The notes below the pieces were generated by a model. The model saw only the letters and a list, made by a program, of their open reading frames with translations. It was not told where the DNA came from and searched no databases. A stretch of DNA of 64,000 bases from Vampirovibrionales bacterium (GTDB lineage: Bacteria; Cyanobacteriota; Vampirovibrionia; Vampirovibrionales; Vampirovibrionaceae): assembly GCA_016712355.1 (NCBI GenBank), contig JADJRF010000005.1:1302001-1366000 (forward strand). Direction: 5' to 3'. Each line of letters starts with the position of its first letter. The first letter of the stretch is position 1. Shown piece after piece: positions 1 through 8,104 of the stretch. A program made the translations under genes and the position numbers.

Positions 1-464
1 AGTGCGGGAGGTGCAACGCAGACGTAAGCGAATGCCACGCCAGCCGCAAAAAGCGCGGCGCCCATCACAACGGTCAGGATGGCAATGCGGCGCTCGGGCG
101 CCCGCAAGCCCGGCGAAACGAAGCGAAGCGTATGATACAGAATGACAGGCGACGCCAGCGCAACGCCCCCCAGTACGGCGACTTTCACGCTGGCCATTAA
201 GGCTTCTCCCGGCGTAAGCTGAATGAACGTGACGTACGGGGGGGCCAGTCGTTTTAACGCGGCAATGAGATTGGGCGCCTGCCAGAAAGCCGTGGCCAGA
301 CCCACTGCCAATGCGGCGGCGCTCATCAGGAGTCGTCGGCGCAGCTCGCCTAAATGTCCCAACAGCGGCATAGCGCTGGGCGTCGTTTCATGAGAATGCG
401 CGTTGGCGGCAGGCGTTCTTTCCCAGAATCGCCGCCAGCCTTGAAACGGGTCTTGTTCGCTCAT
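1..464 (-). CDS. tatC: Twin-arginine translocase subunit TatC, N-terminal part (runs off the left edge)
   Basis: TatC is the polytopic inner-membrane receptor that binds twin-arginine signal peptides and, with TatA/B, exports folded proteins. The visible N-terminal part of about 154 residues has the cytoplasmic motif HLGELRRRL (about residues 37-45) before the first membrane segment. A family loop follows (LTPGEALMASVKVA), then a RFVSPGLRAPERR stretch. These are the expected TatC landmarks in the expected order. The ATG at 464 overlaps the TGA of the upstream methyltransferase gene (ATGA, 461-464), which implies translational coupling. The roughly 35-residue cytoplasmic extension before HLGELR is longer than usual. 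The C-terminal transmembrane helices lie outside the window. Confidence 0.9.
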   Translation of the reverse strand, partial: MSEQDPFQGWRRFWERTPAANAHSHETTPSAMPLLGHLGELRRRLLMSAAALAVGLATAFWQAPNLIAALKRLAPPYVTFIQLTPGEALMASVKVAVLGGVALASPVILYHTLRFVSPGLRAPERRIAILTVVMGAALFAAGVAFAYVCVAPPA

Positions 465-1324
465 TCTGAGGCGCGCTCTGGAGAATGCGTCTTGGTGGCG
501 CGCTGATAGGCGGCCTCCGCCATCAGGATCGACCCGCACACGGCGACGTTTAATGAATCGACGTCCGCCGCCATCGGAATGCGAATCCATTGAGCGCCGC
601 TCAGCAGCGCGCCATCCGACGCTTCTCCCTGAAGGATGCCGCGGCCTTCATTGCCCAGGGCAATTGCTACACAGCCTCGGTAAGACGCGTCGCGATAGTG
701 CGCTGTGGGCGTCGCCTCATTCATAGCGTTGGGGGCGTCTTGCCCGCGCGTCAGCAACAGCGAGGCCTTTCGCACTGCCAGCGTGGCCGCCAACGCTTCC
801 AGAGAAGGCGCCAGATGGATCGGCAATCGGAACGCCAAGCCTGCCGAGGCGCGAATGACCTTCGGGCTGTAGCAATCCACCGTACGCGGCGTCAAAATCA
901 AGGCCTGCACGCCAAAGGCCGCCGCAGATCGGATTAGCGTGCCTGCGTTGCCCGGATCGCGAATTTCATCCAGCGCCAGCAGCAGGACGTCGCCGACGGG
1001 CAGCGCCTCCAGCGAAGCTGTCGGCGGGGTCTCAACGGTTGCAAGGCAGGGCGGCGGCGACTCTGTCGTCGCCATTTTGCGCATGGCCGCCTCACTTACT
1101 GTGAAAACGGACGTCCCCGCCGCTAGCGCCTCGGGAAGAGGGCTTTCTGTCAGGCGGTATAGCGCGGTTACGCGACATCCGGCGCGTATGGCTTCTTCAA
1201 TAGGAAAGCGCCCTTCTACCAAAAGGGTTTTCTGTTCTTCACGAGCTTTTTTCTGGTTTAAGCTTGCCACTGCTTTGACGCGAGGATGCGCTGGCGACAA
1301 AATTTCAGCGGGAAGGAGCGTCAT
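461..1324 (-). CDS. SpoU/TrmH-family RNA 2'-O-methyltransferase
   Basis: This 287-residue protein is predicted to methylate a ribose 2'-OH in rRNA or tRNA using SAM. The N-terminal RNA-binding substrate domain begins with a typical SPAHPRVKAVASL segment and continues with LLVEGRFPIEEA. The C-terminal SPOUT domain has all three family motifs: DEIRDPGNAGTLIRSAAAFG (motif 1), ALGNEGRGI (motif 2) and IPMAADVDSLNVAVCGSI (motif 3), which form the trefoil knot that binds SAM. The exact RNA target cannot be told from sequence. It sits in a minus-strand run with DUF4127 upstream and tatC downstream, with 4-nt ATGA overlaps at both ends, so the three genes are probably co-translated. Confidence 0.9.
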   Translation of the reverse strand: MTLLPAEILSPAHPRVKAVASLNQKKAREEQKTLLVEGRFPIEEAIRAGCRVTALYRLTESPLPEALAAGTSVFTVSEAAMRKMATTESPPPCLATVETPPTASLEALPVGDVLLLALDEIRDPGNAGTLIRSAAAFGVQALILTPRTVDCYSPKVIRASAGLAFRLPIHLAPSLEALAATLAVRKASLLLTRGQDAPNAMNEATPTAHYRDASYRGCVAIALGNEGRGILQGEASDGALLSGAQWIRIPMAADVDSLNVAVCGSILMAEAAYQRATKTHSPERASE

Positions 1325-2805
1325 AGGGGTTCGATCTCCACTTCAAACGTTCTTTGGCACGGAAATCCAACGCGAACGGCAACGCCTCCCATGCCCAGGC
1401 GGGTTTTAATCAGGGCCAGTCCGTCAGACATCAGGGCGTTCAGCGCGGCGACGTCCGGCGAGACCGTGGGGGCGTCCTGACGTATCCGCATCACGCGTCG
1501 AAATGATGCTCGGACATGCGCCTGATAGAGCCAGTCATCCGCCAGGCGGATCAACAACAGGCGATGAAAGTCCTCCGCCCGATAATCGCCCGTCGATTCT
1601 GCCAACGTTCGGATGACGCCCATCGCCAAAGCCGAACCAATGGTATTGCCGGGCGTATTCCAGCCTGCATAGCCATATAACGGAGTTAAATCCGTAAAGG
1701 CGTTCAATAGGCGCACGGTCAAGGCGTCGTCGGCTCCATTTGCACATGCGACATCAGCCAGAATCAGTCGTTCGCCCGCCGAAAATGCGCTACGGCATGC
1801 CTCCAGAACCGTTTGGTATTGCGACAGCGTCGCATCCGGCGCAAGATCTTCGCACCAATCGCCCATGCGTTGCGCTGGGGTATGGACCATCAACGTTAAA
1901 TCGGCCGTTGTCGGATCGTGCGTCTGAACTGCGCCGCATGCCGTGAGTTGGCGAGAAACGACTTCGGCGATAGGCAGGCCATCGAATTTGGCCATAAGCG
2001 CGCCGCCGCTTTCGGCGCTGTAGAGAACCCTGACCCTCAACGGCTCGGCTCGTCGTTTGTGAAGCCATTGGGCCAGTAGCGTCGCGGCTAACTCGTCAGC
2101 GCCAGTCTGAACGCGCGCGCAATCGCTGAGTCCGCGCGCCTGCGCCATGTCTTGAAGCGTTTGAGCTTCTTTCACGTTGAGGCCGTGCGAGCCGGTATCG
2201 TCCTGACAAAACGTCAACGACTGGAGGCCCCCGCTTGCCAGCGCGTCGAGATAACGGCGATTCAACGTGAAATTGCGCTCGCGGCGTCCCAGGAAATCAC
2301 GCAGCGCATCTGGCGCAATCAGGCTTGCCGCCCGCTCCATTGCCATGACATCCTGATGATGCGCTGCTTGCGAGTAGGCATACAGCGCGCGTCCAAATTG
2401 CGCCCAATAGGGGGGCTCTTCTTCTGCGTTGTCGTAGTTCGGAATCCGTAAAATAGAAGAAAACGCCCAGATGTCTGCTCCCTGAGCTGCCTCCAGCCCG
2501 ACGGTGACGCGCGCCTGAAGCGTTTCAATCGATTCGTCGCCAACCCGGGAAGGAATGAGGCCGCCATACGCCAGCGTATCCAAAGCCAGAATAATAGGCG
2601 CAGTGGCGTCTTGACGCAGCCAGTCGGCGAGCGCATCACAATCCGCAGGGCGTTTGAGCGCTCCTAATAAGGCTGCGGGCGGGGTTTTTAGATAAACGCC
2701 AGCGGCTTGCGCCAGCCGGCCTGGAAAATCCAGGCACACGGGTCGCGCATCCAGCGGAAGTAAGCGCAATCGTTCGGGCGGGCATTCAGGGGGGCGCGCG
2801 TTCAT
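1321..2805 (-). CDS. DUF4127 family protein
   Basis: The 494-residue product matches the DUF4127 family by its N-terminal signature LLPLDARPVCLDFP, followed by a PAALLGALKRPAD segment and LALDTLAYGGLIPSR. The family has no assigned biochemical role that I know of. No signal peptide or membrane segment is obvious, so it is probably cytosolic. The stop overlaps the ATG of the downstream methyltransferase (ATGA, 1321-1324), making it the first gene of a three-gene unit ending in tatC. The start at 2805 has a GGAGG-like sequence about 13 nt upstream, which is a long spacing. Its operon partners do not suggest a function. Confidence 0.8.
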   Translation of the reverse strand: MNARPPECPPERLRLLPLDARPVCLDFPGRLAQAAGVYLKTPPAALLGALKRPADCDALADWLRQDATAPIILALDTLAYGGLIPSRVGDESIETLQARVTVGLEAAQGADIWAFSSILRIPNYDNAEEEPPYWAQFGRALYAYSQAAHHQDVMAMERAASLIAPDALRDFLGRRERNFTLNRRYLDALASGGLQSLTFCQDDTGSHGLNVKEAQTLQDMAQARGLSDCARVQTGADELAATLLAQWLHKRRAEPLRVRVLYSAESGGALMAKFDGLPIAEVVSRQLTACGAVQTHDPTTADLTLMVHTPAQRMGDWCEDLAPDATLSQYQTVLEACRSAFSAGERLILADVACANGADDALTVRLLNAFTDLTPLYGYAGWNTPGNTIGSALAMGVIRTLAESTGDYRAEDFHRLLLIRLADDWLYQAHVRASFRRVMRIRQDAPTVSPDVAALNALMSDGLALIKTRLGMGGVAVRVGFPCQRTFEVEIEPL

Positions 2806-2960
2806 GAAGCGCGGTGAGCCTCCGTTTTGACAAACTCGGCGCTATAATGAAAGGCGATAGGCGGGCGACGTCACCCAAGGCGCAATCGTCTTTCCGTCTT
2901 TGTCGCACGCCCTGAATCGCGCGTCAACGCGCCGTCTTTCTCAGGAGTCCCGTTTTCCGT

Positions 2961-3608
2961 ATGGCCCCGTCCCTTGTCGCCTCTACTCGCGAAGCGCGCG
3001 CCAGCCAAGCCATTGCCTTGTTGCGCGTCATTGTCGGCGCGTTTTTTCTCTATCAGGGTTATAGCAAGCTGCGCGATCCCATGTTTGCCGTTAAAATGAC
3101 GGGGCTGCTGAGTGGCGCGGCGGCCAATAATCCGTTTTTCTTTTATCAGGACTTACTCAACGGCCTCATTATTCCCAACGTCGATGTTTTTGCTCAGGTC
3201 ATTATATGGGGTGAATTACTCATCGGCGCCAGTTACGTCAGCGGTGCGCTGATTCGCGTCTCGACGGTGGGTCAGTTGTTTCTGAATCTGAACTATCTGT
3301 TGGCGTTGCAACACACGCATCCCGGCGAGCGCGCGTTGAATTTGTGTTTTCTGCTGCTGGGCATGACCCTGCTTTTTGGCGAGGCCGGGCGGCAATACGG
3401 CCTGGATTTGTGGATCTTTAAAGCCCCTTCCAAAAAAACGCGGAGCGCCAAGTCAAAGTTTTCCGGAAAATCCTTTAAAACCAAGGACAGGTCTTCTCGT
3501 AAATCGCCGCCACCGCTGCTGGAGAACGATGACGAAGATGATGACGAGGCGGTTGAACTGCCCGCTTTCTCCGAAAAAAAGCGCGCAAAATCCGGCAAGC
3601 GCTCCTGA
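2961..3608 (+). CDS. DoxX-family membrane protein with charged C-terminal tail
   Basis: This 215-residue protein has about four hydrophobic segments in its first 150 residues. They match the DoxX/DoxD-like pattern, starting with ALLRVIVGAFFLYQGYSKL and an internal IIWGELLIGASYVSG helix. DoxX-like proteins are small quinone- or redox-associated inner-membrane proteins, but the function of most is unknown. The last 65 residues form a soluble tail rich in Lys/Ser with an acidic block (NDDEDDDEAVEL), which is not part of the family core. The start at 2961 has AGGAG about 14 nt upstream. The ABC exporter begins 13 bp after its stop, so the three plus-strand genes may be one operon. Confidence 0.75.
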   Translation: MAPSLVASTREARASQAIALLRVIVGAFFLYQGYSKLRDPMFAVKMTGLLSGAAANNPFFFYQDLLNGLIIPNVDVFAQVIIWGELLIGASYVSGALIRVSTVGQLFLNLNYLLALQHTHPGERALNLCFLLLGMTLLFGEAGRQYGLDLWIFKAPSKKTRSAKSKFSGKSFKTKDRSSRKSPPPLLENDDEDDDEAVELPAFSEKKRAKSGKRS

Positions 3609-3621
3609 CTGACGGGACGCG

Positions 3622-4872
3622 ATGCACCTGCCTGTTGAACTCTATATCGCGCTGCGCTACACGCTGGCCAATCTTCGTCAGTCGTTGCTCATTGCCTTTG
3701 CTGTGGGCTTGGGCGTGGCGATTATTATTTTTATTCCGTCGGTTAACCTGAGCTTTTTCAATTATTTTCTGGAAAAGACAGTCGAAAACTCCTCGCATAT
3801 CAAGATTACGCGGGAAATTGATACCATGGCGCGCAATCGCGACGTGTTAAGCGCGCGGCTGGCCAAGCCTGAACAAGATGTTCTGTTCTCAGACCGGACG
3901 TTGACGCGTAAACGCGACATTCAGGCCTATCGAGCGCTTTCGCGCGAGCTGCTGGCCCTGCCCGGCGTGGTGGAAGTCGCTCCGTTTGTTAATGAGCAGG
4001 TGATTATCGTTCACGGTGGGCAATCGCAGGGGGCCTCTATTCAGGGAATCGTCCCGGAGCAGGAAATGAGAATCCGCCGCCTGCAAGACGAGATAGCGGT
4101 GGGTTCGCTGGAGACGATGGGTCCCGGCGACGTTTTTTTAGGTTGGCGGCTTGCCGACGAGCTGGGCGTTCGGATGGGCGGGCGCGTCCAACTGGTCACG
4201 GCCAAAACGCGTAAGAGCTTTAAATTGGCGGGCCTGGTTAATTCCGGCGTTTACAGCGCGGATATGGGAAGCGTCCTGTTGAGTTTAAAAGGCGCTCAGC
4301 AGTTGTTGGGGATGGGCGATTCCGTTACGGGGCTGAGTCTCAAGATCAAGGATATTTACGACGCAAAAAAGCTCTCTGATCTGATTGCGCAGACGTACCA
4401 CGTTAAAAGCCGCAACTGGATGGAAGATAACGAGATTATTCTGAGCCAGATCGGTATGTTTCGCGTGATTATCGCCTTTATCAGCTTCCTGATCGTGTTC
4501 GCCGCGGCTTCCAGCATTACCAGCGTGTTGATTATGGTGGTCTCTTCCAAATCGCGCGAAATCGGCATCCTGAAAGCCATGGGCTTGCAAGGGCCCGCGA
4601 TTATGCGTCTGTTTGTGTTTCAGGCGGTGTGTCTCAGTCTGCTCGGCGCGGCGGCCGGGGTGCTGGGCGGGCAGGGGCTGATTTCGCTCTATAACGCCAC
4701 GCCTTACTCGCGCGCCGAAACATTTCTGGGCATCGCGCGCCAGCCGGTGGCGATGAACGCCGAATATACCGGTTATGCGCTTTTCTACGCCTTGTTGAGC
4801 AGCGTGCTGGCGAGTTTGATTCCAGCGTGGAACGCCAGCCGACTCGATCCCGTAAAGGCGATTAATCAGTGA
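3622..4872 (+). CDS. ABC transporter permease, FtsX/MacB/LolC type
   Basis: This is the membrane subunit of an ABC exporter of the FtsX/MacB superfamily. The 416-residue protein has one N-terminal membrane helix (about residues 22-45) and a large extracytoplasmic domain of roughly 220 residues. Three C-terminal helices follow. The first contains the family motif VSSKSREIGILKAMG just after it, and the protein ends with ARLDPVKAI-like residues (NASRLDPVKAINQ). This layout fits lipoprotein- or peptide-extracting exporters such as LolCE, MacB and the cyanobacterial DevC. The substrate is unknown. The stop overlaps the start of the ATPase gene by one base (TGATG), so the two are translationally coupled. 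Confidence 0.87.
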   Translation: MHLPVELYIALRYTLANLRQSLLIAFAVGLGVAIIIFIPSVNLSFFNYFLEKTVENSSHIKITREIDTMARNRDVLSARLAKPEQDVLFSDRTLTRKRDIQAYRALSRELLALPGVVEVAPFVNEQVIIVHGGQSQGASIQGIVPEQEMRIRRLQDEIAVGSLETMGPGDVFLGWRLADELGVRMGGRVQLVTAKTRKSFKLAGLVNSGVYSADMGSVLLSLKGAQQLLGMGDSVTGLSLKIKDIYDAKKLSDLIAQTYHVKSRNWMEDNEIILSQIGMFRVIIAFISFLIVFAAASSITSVLIMVVSSKSREIGILKAMGLQGPAIMRLFVFQAVCLSLLGAAAGVLGGQGLISLYNATPYSRAETFLGIARQPVAMNAEYTGYALFYALLSSVLASLIPAWNASRLDPVKAINQ

Positions 4873-5603
4873 TGGCTCTTTCCAACGATGTCGCCGACAC
4901 GGCGCCGTTGCTACTGCAAACGCGTGGTCTGACAAAAATCTATGGCGGCGCGCAACCCGTGACAGCGCTGGATAATGTCAGTTTTTCGATGCGTCAGGGC
5001 GAGTTTCTCAGCATTATCGGTCCCAGCGGTTCGGGCAAAAGCACGCTGATGAATGCGTTGGGCCTGCTGGATGCGCCAAGTTCCGGCGAATTGCTTTATC
5101 ACGGCGAAGATGCGGCCCGCTGGAGTGAGAAGCGTCGCGCGCAGTTTCGGAACCGTGAGATTGGATTTGTGTTTCAGGCGCATATGCTGCTGCCTGAGTT
5201 CACCGCGCTGGAAAATGCCGTGATGCCGCTGAGAATCGCTGGCGCTTGCGATGCGCGCGCCATGGAGTGGGCGCGATCATTATTGGGGCGAATTGGTCTG
5301 GGCGATCGGCTGCATCATCGACCGTCGGAATTATCCGGCGGGCAGAATCAGCGAGTGGCTATTGCGAGAGCTTTAATGAATCGTCCACGCATTGTGTTTG
5401 CCGACGAACCTACCGGGGCGCTGGATTTCCAGACCAGCCAGGATGTTTACCGGCTGCTGCGCGAGATTAACCGTGAAGATCGCGTCGCCTTCGTCATTGT
5501 CACCCACGAGCAAGCGCTGTCTGAAAAAACCGACCGCATTATTTCTATTCTGGATGGCCGAATCCAGTCGGATTCGCCAAATACGCCCCGTCTGACGTCT
5601 TAG
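4872..5603 (+). CDS. ABC transporter ATP-binding protein, LolD/DevA/MacB type
   Basis: This is the ATPase partner of the permease immediately upstream. The 243-residue protein has Walker A GPSGSGKST (about residues 50-58) and signature LSGGQNQR (about 154-161; most relatives have LSGGQQQR). Walker B IVFADEPTGALD and the switch histidine in IVTHEQ complete the set. The ATG at 4872 is preferred over an in-frame GTG three bases earlier because it gives the usual TGATG coupling with the permease stop. The last 59 bases overlap, on the opposite strand, the 3' end of the glucanotransferase gene. ATP hydrolysis here would drive substrate transfer across or out of the inner membrane. Confidence 0.92.
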   Translation: MALSNDVADTAPLLLQTRGLTKIYGGAQPVTALDNVSFSMRQGEFLSIIGPSGSGKSTLMNALGLLDAPSSGELLYHGEDAARWSEKRRAQFRNREIGFVFQAHMLLPEFTALENAVMPLRIAGACDARAMEWARSLLGRIGLGDRLHHRPSELSGGQNQRVAIARALMNRPRIVFADEPTGALDFQTSQDVYRLLREINREDRVAFVIVTHEQALSEKTDRIISILDGRIQSDSPNTPRLTS

Positions 5604-7845
5604 ACGGCGTCTCTGTCGTGTGGGCGGGATCGTGGGGAGGCTTATGCCGCGCCAGTTCCGCGACCACGTCGGCATACTGTGTCTTGAGATGAGCTTCGCC
5701 GACGGCATCGCCGGTTTTAAGCGCGCGCACGGCGCCGAGATATTCCAGTTGTCGTTGAAGGGGCGCGGCGCTGGCGTCCAGGTCGCCGCGACGAATCCGC
5801 GCGCCTATGGCCATGGCCAGAGCCTTGGGGATATTGGCGGCGGCATTTTGTTCCAGAGCGTTTTCGTAGCATTTGGCGTAATTTTCTGGCACGCGCAGCG
5901 TCCAGTTGTCGACCCGTGCTTCTTCCGGGTTGTTGATACGCGCTTCCATCCCCAGAAAATCGTTAAATGGCAGGGAAATGTGCTGGGACGGGCTTAGCAG
6001 CGCAGCTGCAATGCGGGCCTGCACCATCTCCAGTCGATCATGTTTTAGTTTTTCTACCATCGTTTTGTATTCAGGCGTGTCTTTTGGATGAAACAAGCTG
6101 GCCGTATACTCCGCATGGAGCCGCGGAGTACGATCTGGATCGCCTTCTTTGGCCGGTATAAACCAGTTATATGCAGCCGCCCACAGAGAAGGCGCGTCGT
6201 GGGTGCTGGTCATCACCCAGTCTTGCGGGCGCGCGTTTTCGGAGCGATAGACGTGCTCGCGATTCTGTGGGCTCGGGTCGGCTTTCTGGATCACCCGCAG
6301 TCGTCCCAGGCCGTGCTTTTCCAGAACCGCCCACATCGGATAGGGACACGTACTGAGCACTTCTGAAATGATTTTGCTGTGAGGAATGCCGTTTTCCTTG
6401 GCGGTTTTAAGAATCACGTCTATTAATTCGCCAAAGCTGTCGACTTGTTCGGGTTTGAGGTCTCGAATACGGCGATCCTCATATTTATGGCTGACCTCAG
6501 GGTTTAACTGATCGGCGCCTACTTTGGCATATTGATTCAACTCAGGATGATTGGGGTCATTAATAGCGGAGAACAGCCGGGTCCCTTTTTGAACGTTGGG
6601 CGTATTGAGCGTGTAACAAGCGTCGACGGTCTTTTTATCGTAGACGTTTAAAATTTTAATAGCGTCGTTATGTCGATAAACCCACGGATCAATATAGCCA
6701 TGAGGATGATCCAGCCGGAGCATGGTGTAGCGTTTCGCCAAATGCTGAATGCGTTTTCTCAGGAAATCTTTGCCGCCGCGCTCATATTTCTTGGGATCGA
6801 GAAGGGGGAAATACCAGCATTGACCAGCAGGTCCGGTGAGGCTGGGTGGCGCGCCCAGACGATGGGTCTTCATAAAAAGATCTCCGTACGCCCACTCGTC
6901 AGCCTGAGATTGACCGATTGGCAGATCGCCAATGGATTCGAACGGTTTCTCTTTGGTCCCGATTTCCGTTTTGGCGAATTTTAGAAAGTCCTGATGCTGA
7001 CGGTGGACGATAAATTGTTGAAACCGATACTCTTCCAGCTCGCTGGCGTACTTGCGCTTCAAATGCATTTTCCAGGCAGCGCTGACCAGCTTTTTAAAGG
7101 GACGTAGAACGGGGTGAACGTTGTCGTGCTTATAGAGCGTCCGGTCCAGCCAGCCCCAGCTATCAATGGTCCATTCCGTATGGTGTTTGTTGAGGGTCTC
7201 GAACAGGGCGTCGGCTTCCAGCCAGGCCTTATTCTCTGATTTAAAGGCGTCAAAGGGAGCCTTCAGCGGGGCGAATTTTTCCGGGTTGGCCTGATAATTC
7301 GTGTAGGCCTGATGCAATAGGTCCTGTGAAAAGGCAAATGCGCCCGCATTTTTCAGGCGATCGTCCTTGTAATATGCGCGAATGCGATAATCGTCCTTGG
7401 CCTGAGCCGGGATCGCGTGGGCTTTACGCGCCGCCTGATACTGCTGACTAGAGATTAGCCCAAGCCACTTGGGGTCGTCGACCAATTCTTTCAGCGCGAC
7501 CGAAAGCGTATTGCGTGAGAAAAAATTGGCTCCGTAAGGCGATACGTCGCCTGCGTGCGTCAAGCCTTGTGGGGCGAATTGAACGCCGTTAAACCCTTCT
7601 GCCGCCGCGAAGCGAAAGAAATCCCGGCCGCCTTTGGTATAGGGAGAACCGACCGGCTCATATTCTCCCCGTGCGTTGGGCAGGCTGTAGTCATGAATAT
7701 TAACGAAAAAATCTACTTTCCCGAGGGCTTGTAAGCCTTGAGGGTTTGATTTTTTCGCAAGGGCTCTTTCTTCAGGCGTGTAAGCCCTGCCAAAGCGCAG
7801 CGCCGGCAGGGAAACAGGGCGAGAAAAATCTTCTTGCATCCGCAT
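5545..7845 (-). CDS. malQ: 4-alpha-glucanotransferase-like protein (GH77, divergent)
   Basis: GH77 enzymes disproportionate alpha-1,4-glucans. This 766-residue protein keeps the three catalytic positions. The nucleophile Asp is in MLRLDHPHGY (about D379), the acid/base Glu is in IISEVLSTCP (about E495), and the stabilising Asp is in STHDAPSLWA (about D550). A late FNDFLGMEARINNP matches the end of the barrel. It is divergent: the usual EDLG around the acid/base is EVLS, and the protein is longer than bacterial MalQ. The final residues extend 59 bp into the 3' end of the convergent ABC ATPase gene. Together with the phosphorylase at 33.7 kb it suggests glycogen-like reserve metabolism. The symbol is by family, not proven orthology. 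Confidence 0.8.
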   Translation of the reverse strand: MRMQEDFSRPVSLPALRFGRAYTPEERALAKKSNPQGLQALGKVDFFVNIHDYSLPNARGEYEPVGSPYTKGGRDFFRFAAAEGFNGVQFAPQGLTHAGDVSPYGANFFSRNTLSVALKELVDDPKWLGLISSQQYQAARKAHAIPAQAKDDYRIRAYYKDDRLKNAGAFAFSQDLLHQAYTNYQANPEKFAPLKAPFDAFKSENKAWLEADALFETLNKHHTEWTIDSWGWLDRTLYKHDNVHPVLRPFKKLVSAAWKMHLKRKYASELEEYRFQQFIVHRQHQDFLKFAKTEIGTKEKPFESIGDLPIGQSQADEWAYGDLFMKTHRLGAPPSLTGPAGQCWYFPLLDPKKYERGGKDFLRKRIQHLAKRYTMLRLDHPHGYIDPWVYRHNDAIKILNVYDKKTVDACYTLNTPNVQKGTRLFSAINDPNHPELNQYAKVGADQLNPEVSHKYEDRRIRDLKPEQVDSFGELIDVILKTAKENGIPHSKIISEVLSTCPYPMWAVLEKHGLGRLRVIQKADPSPQNREHVYRSENARPQDWVMTSTHDAPSLWAAAYNWFIPAKEGDPDRTPRLHAEYTASLFHPKDTPEYKTMVEKLKHDRLEMVQARIAAALLSPSQHISLPFNDFLGMEARINNPEEARVDNWTLRVPENYAKCYENALEQNAAANIPKALAMAIGARIRRGDLDASAAPLQRQLEYLGAVRALKTGDAVGEAHLKTQYADVVAELARHKPPHDPAHTTETPSKTSDGAYLANPTGFGHPE

Positions 7846-7971
7846 GAGCTATCCTGGACTGGCGATGGGCGGGCGAGACAAACAATGGGAGTTGGGGTAA
7901 GCGCTGCCGTCAGCGGGATTGGCTATCTTCACTAATGCGCCTCAACGCGAAAAAATGCGCCCTCAAAGCGA

Positions 7972-7979
7972 ATTTTATA
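7972..7979 (-). promoter_or_regulatory. Possible -10 element upstream of the GH77 gene
   Basis: On the minus strand the sequence reads TATAAAAT about 130 nt before the GH77 start, in an otherwise G+C-rich gap (7846-8104). No good -35 hexamer sits at the right distance, so this is only a weak promoter candidate. Nothing else is visible in this gap. Confidence 0.25.
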
Positions 7980-8104
7980 GCATTGCAAATTGTCTCACAT
8001 CCCGTCCTGTGATCCTGAACGCTTTTGGGGCGTCTTCTCATGAAACAGGATCCGTCGTTCCTACGTCGTGGGGGAAGATGCAGGCTTGCGATTGTTTCAA
8101 ATAT

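Noticed and set aside
2827..2848. TTGACA and TATAAT in front of the DoxX gene
   Set aside because: Both hexamers are perfect, but only 10 bp separate them, too short for a sigma-70 promoter. The TATAAT may still be a -10 with a weak -35, but this cannot be shown.
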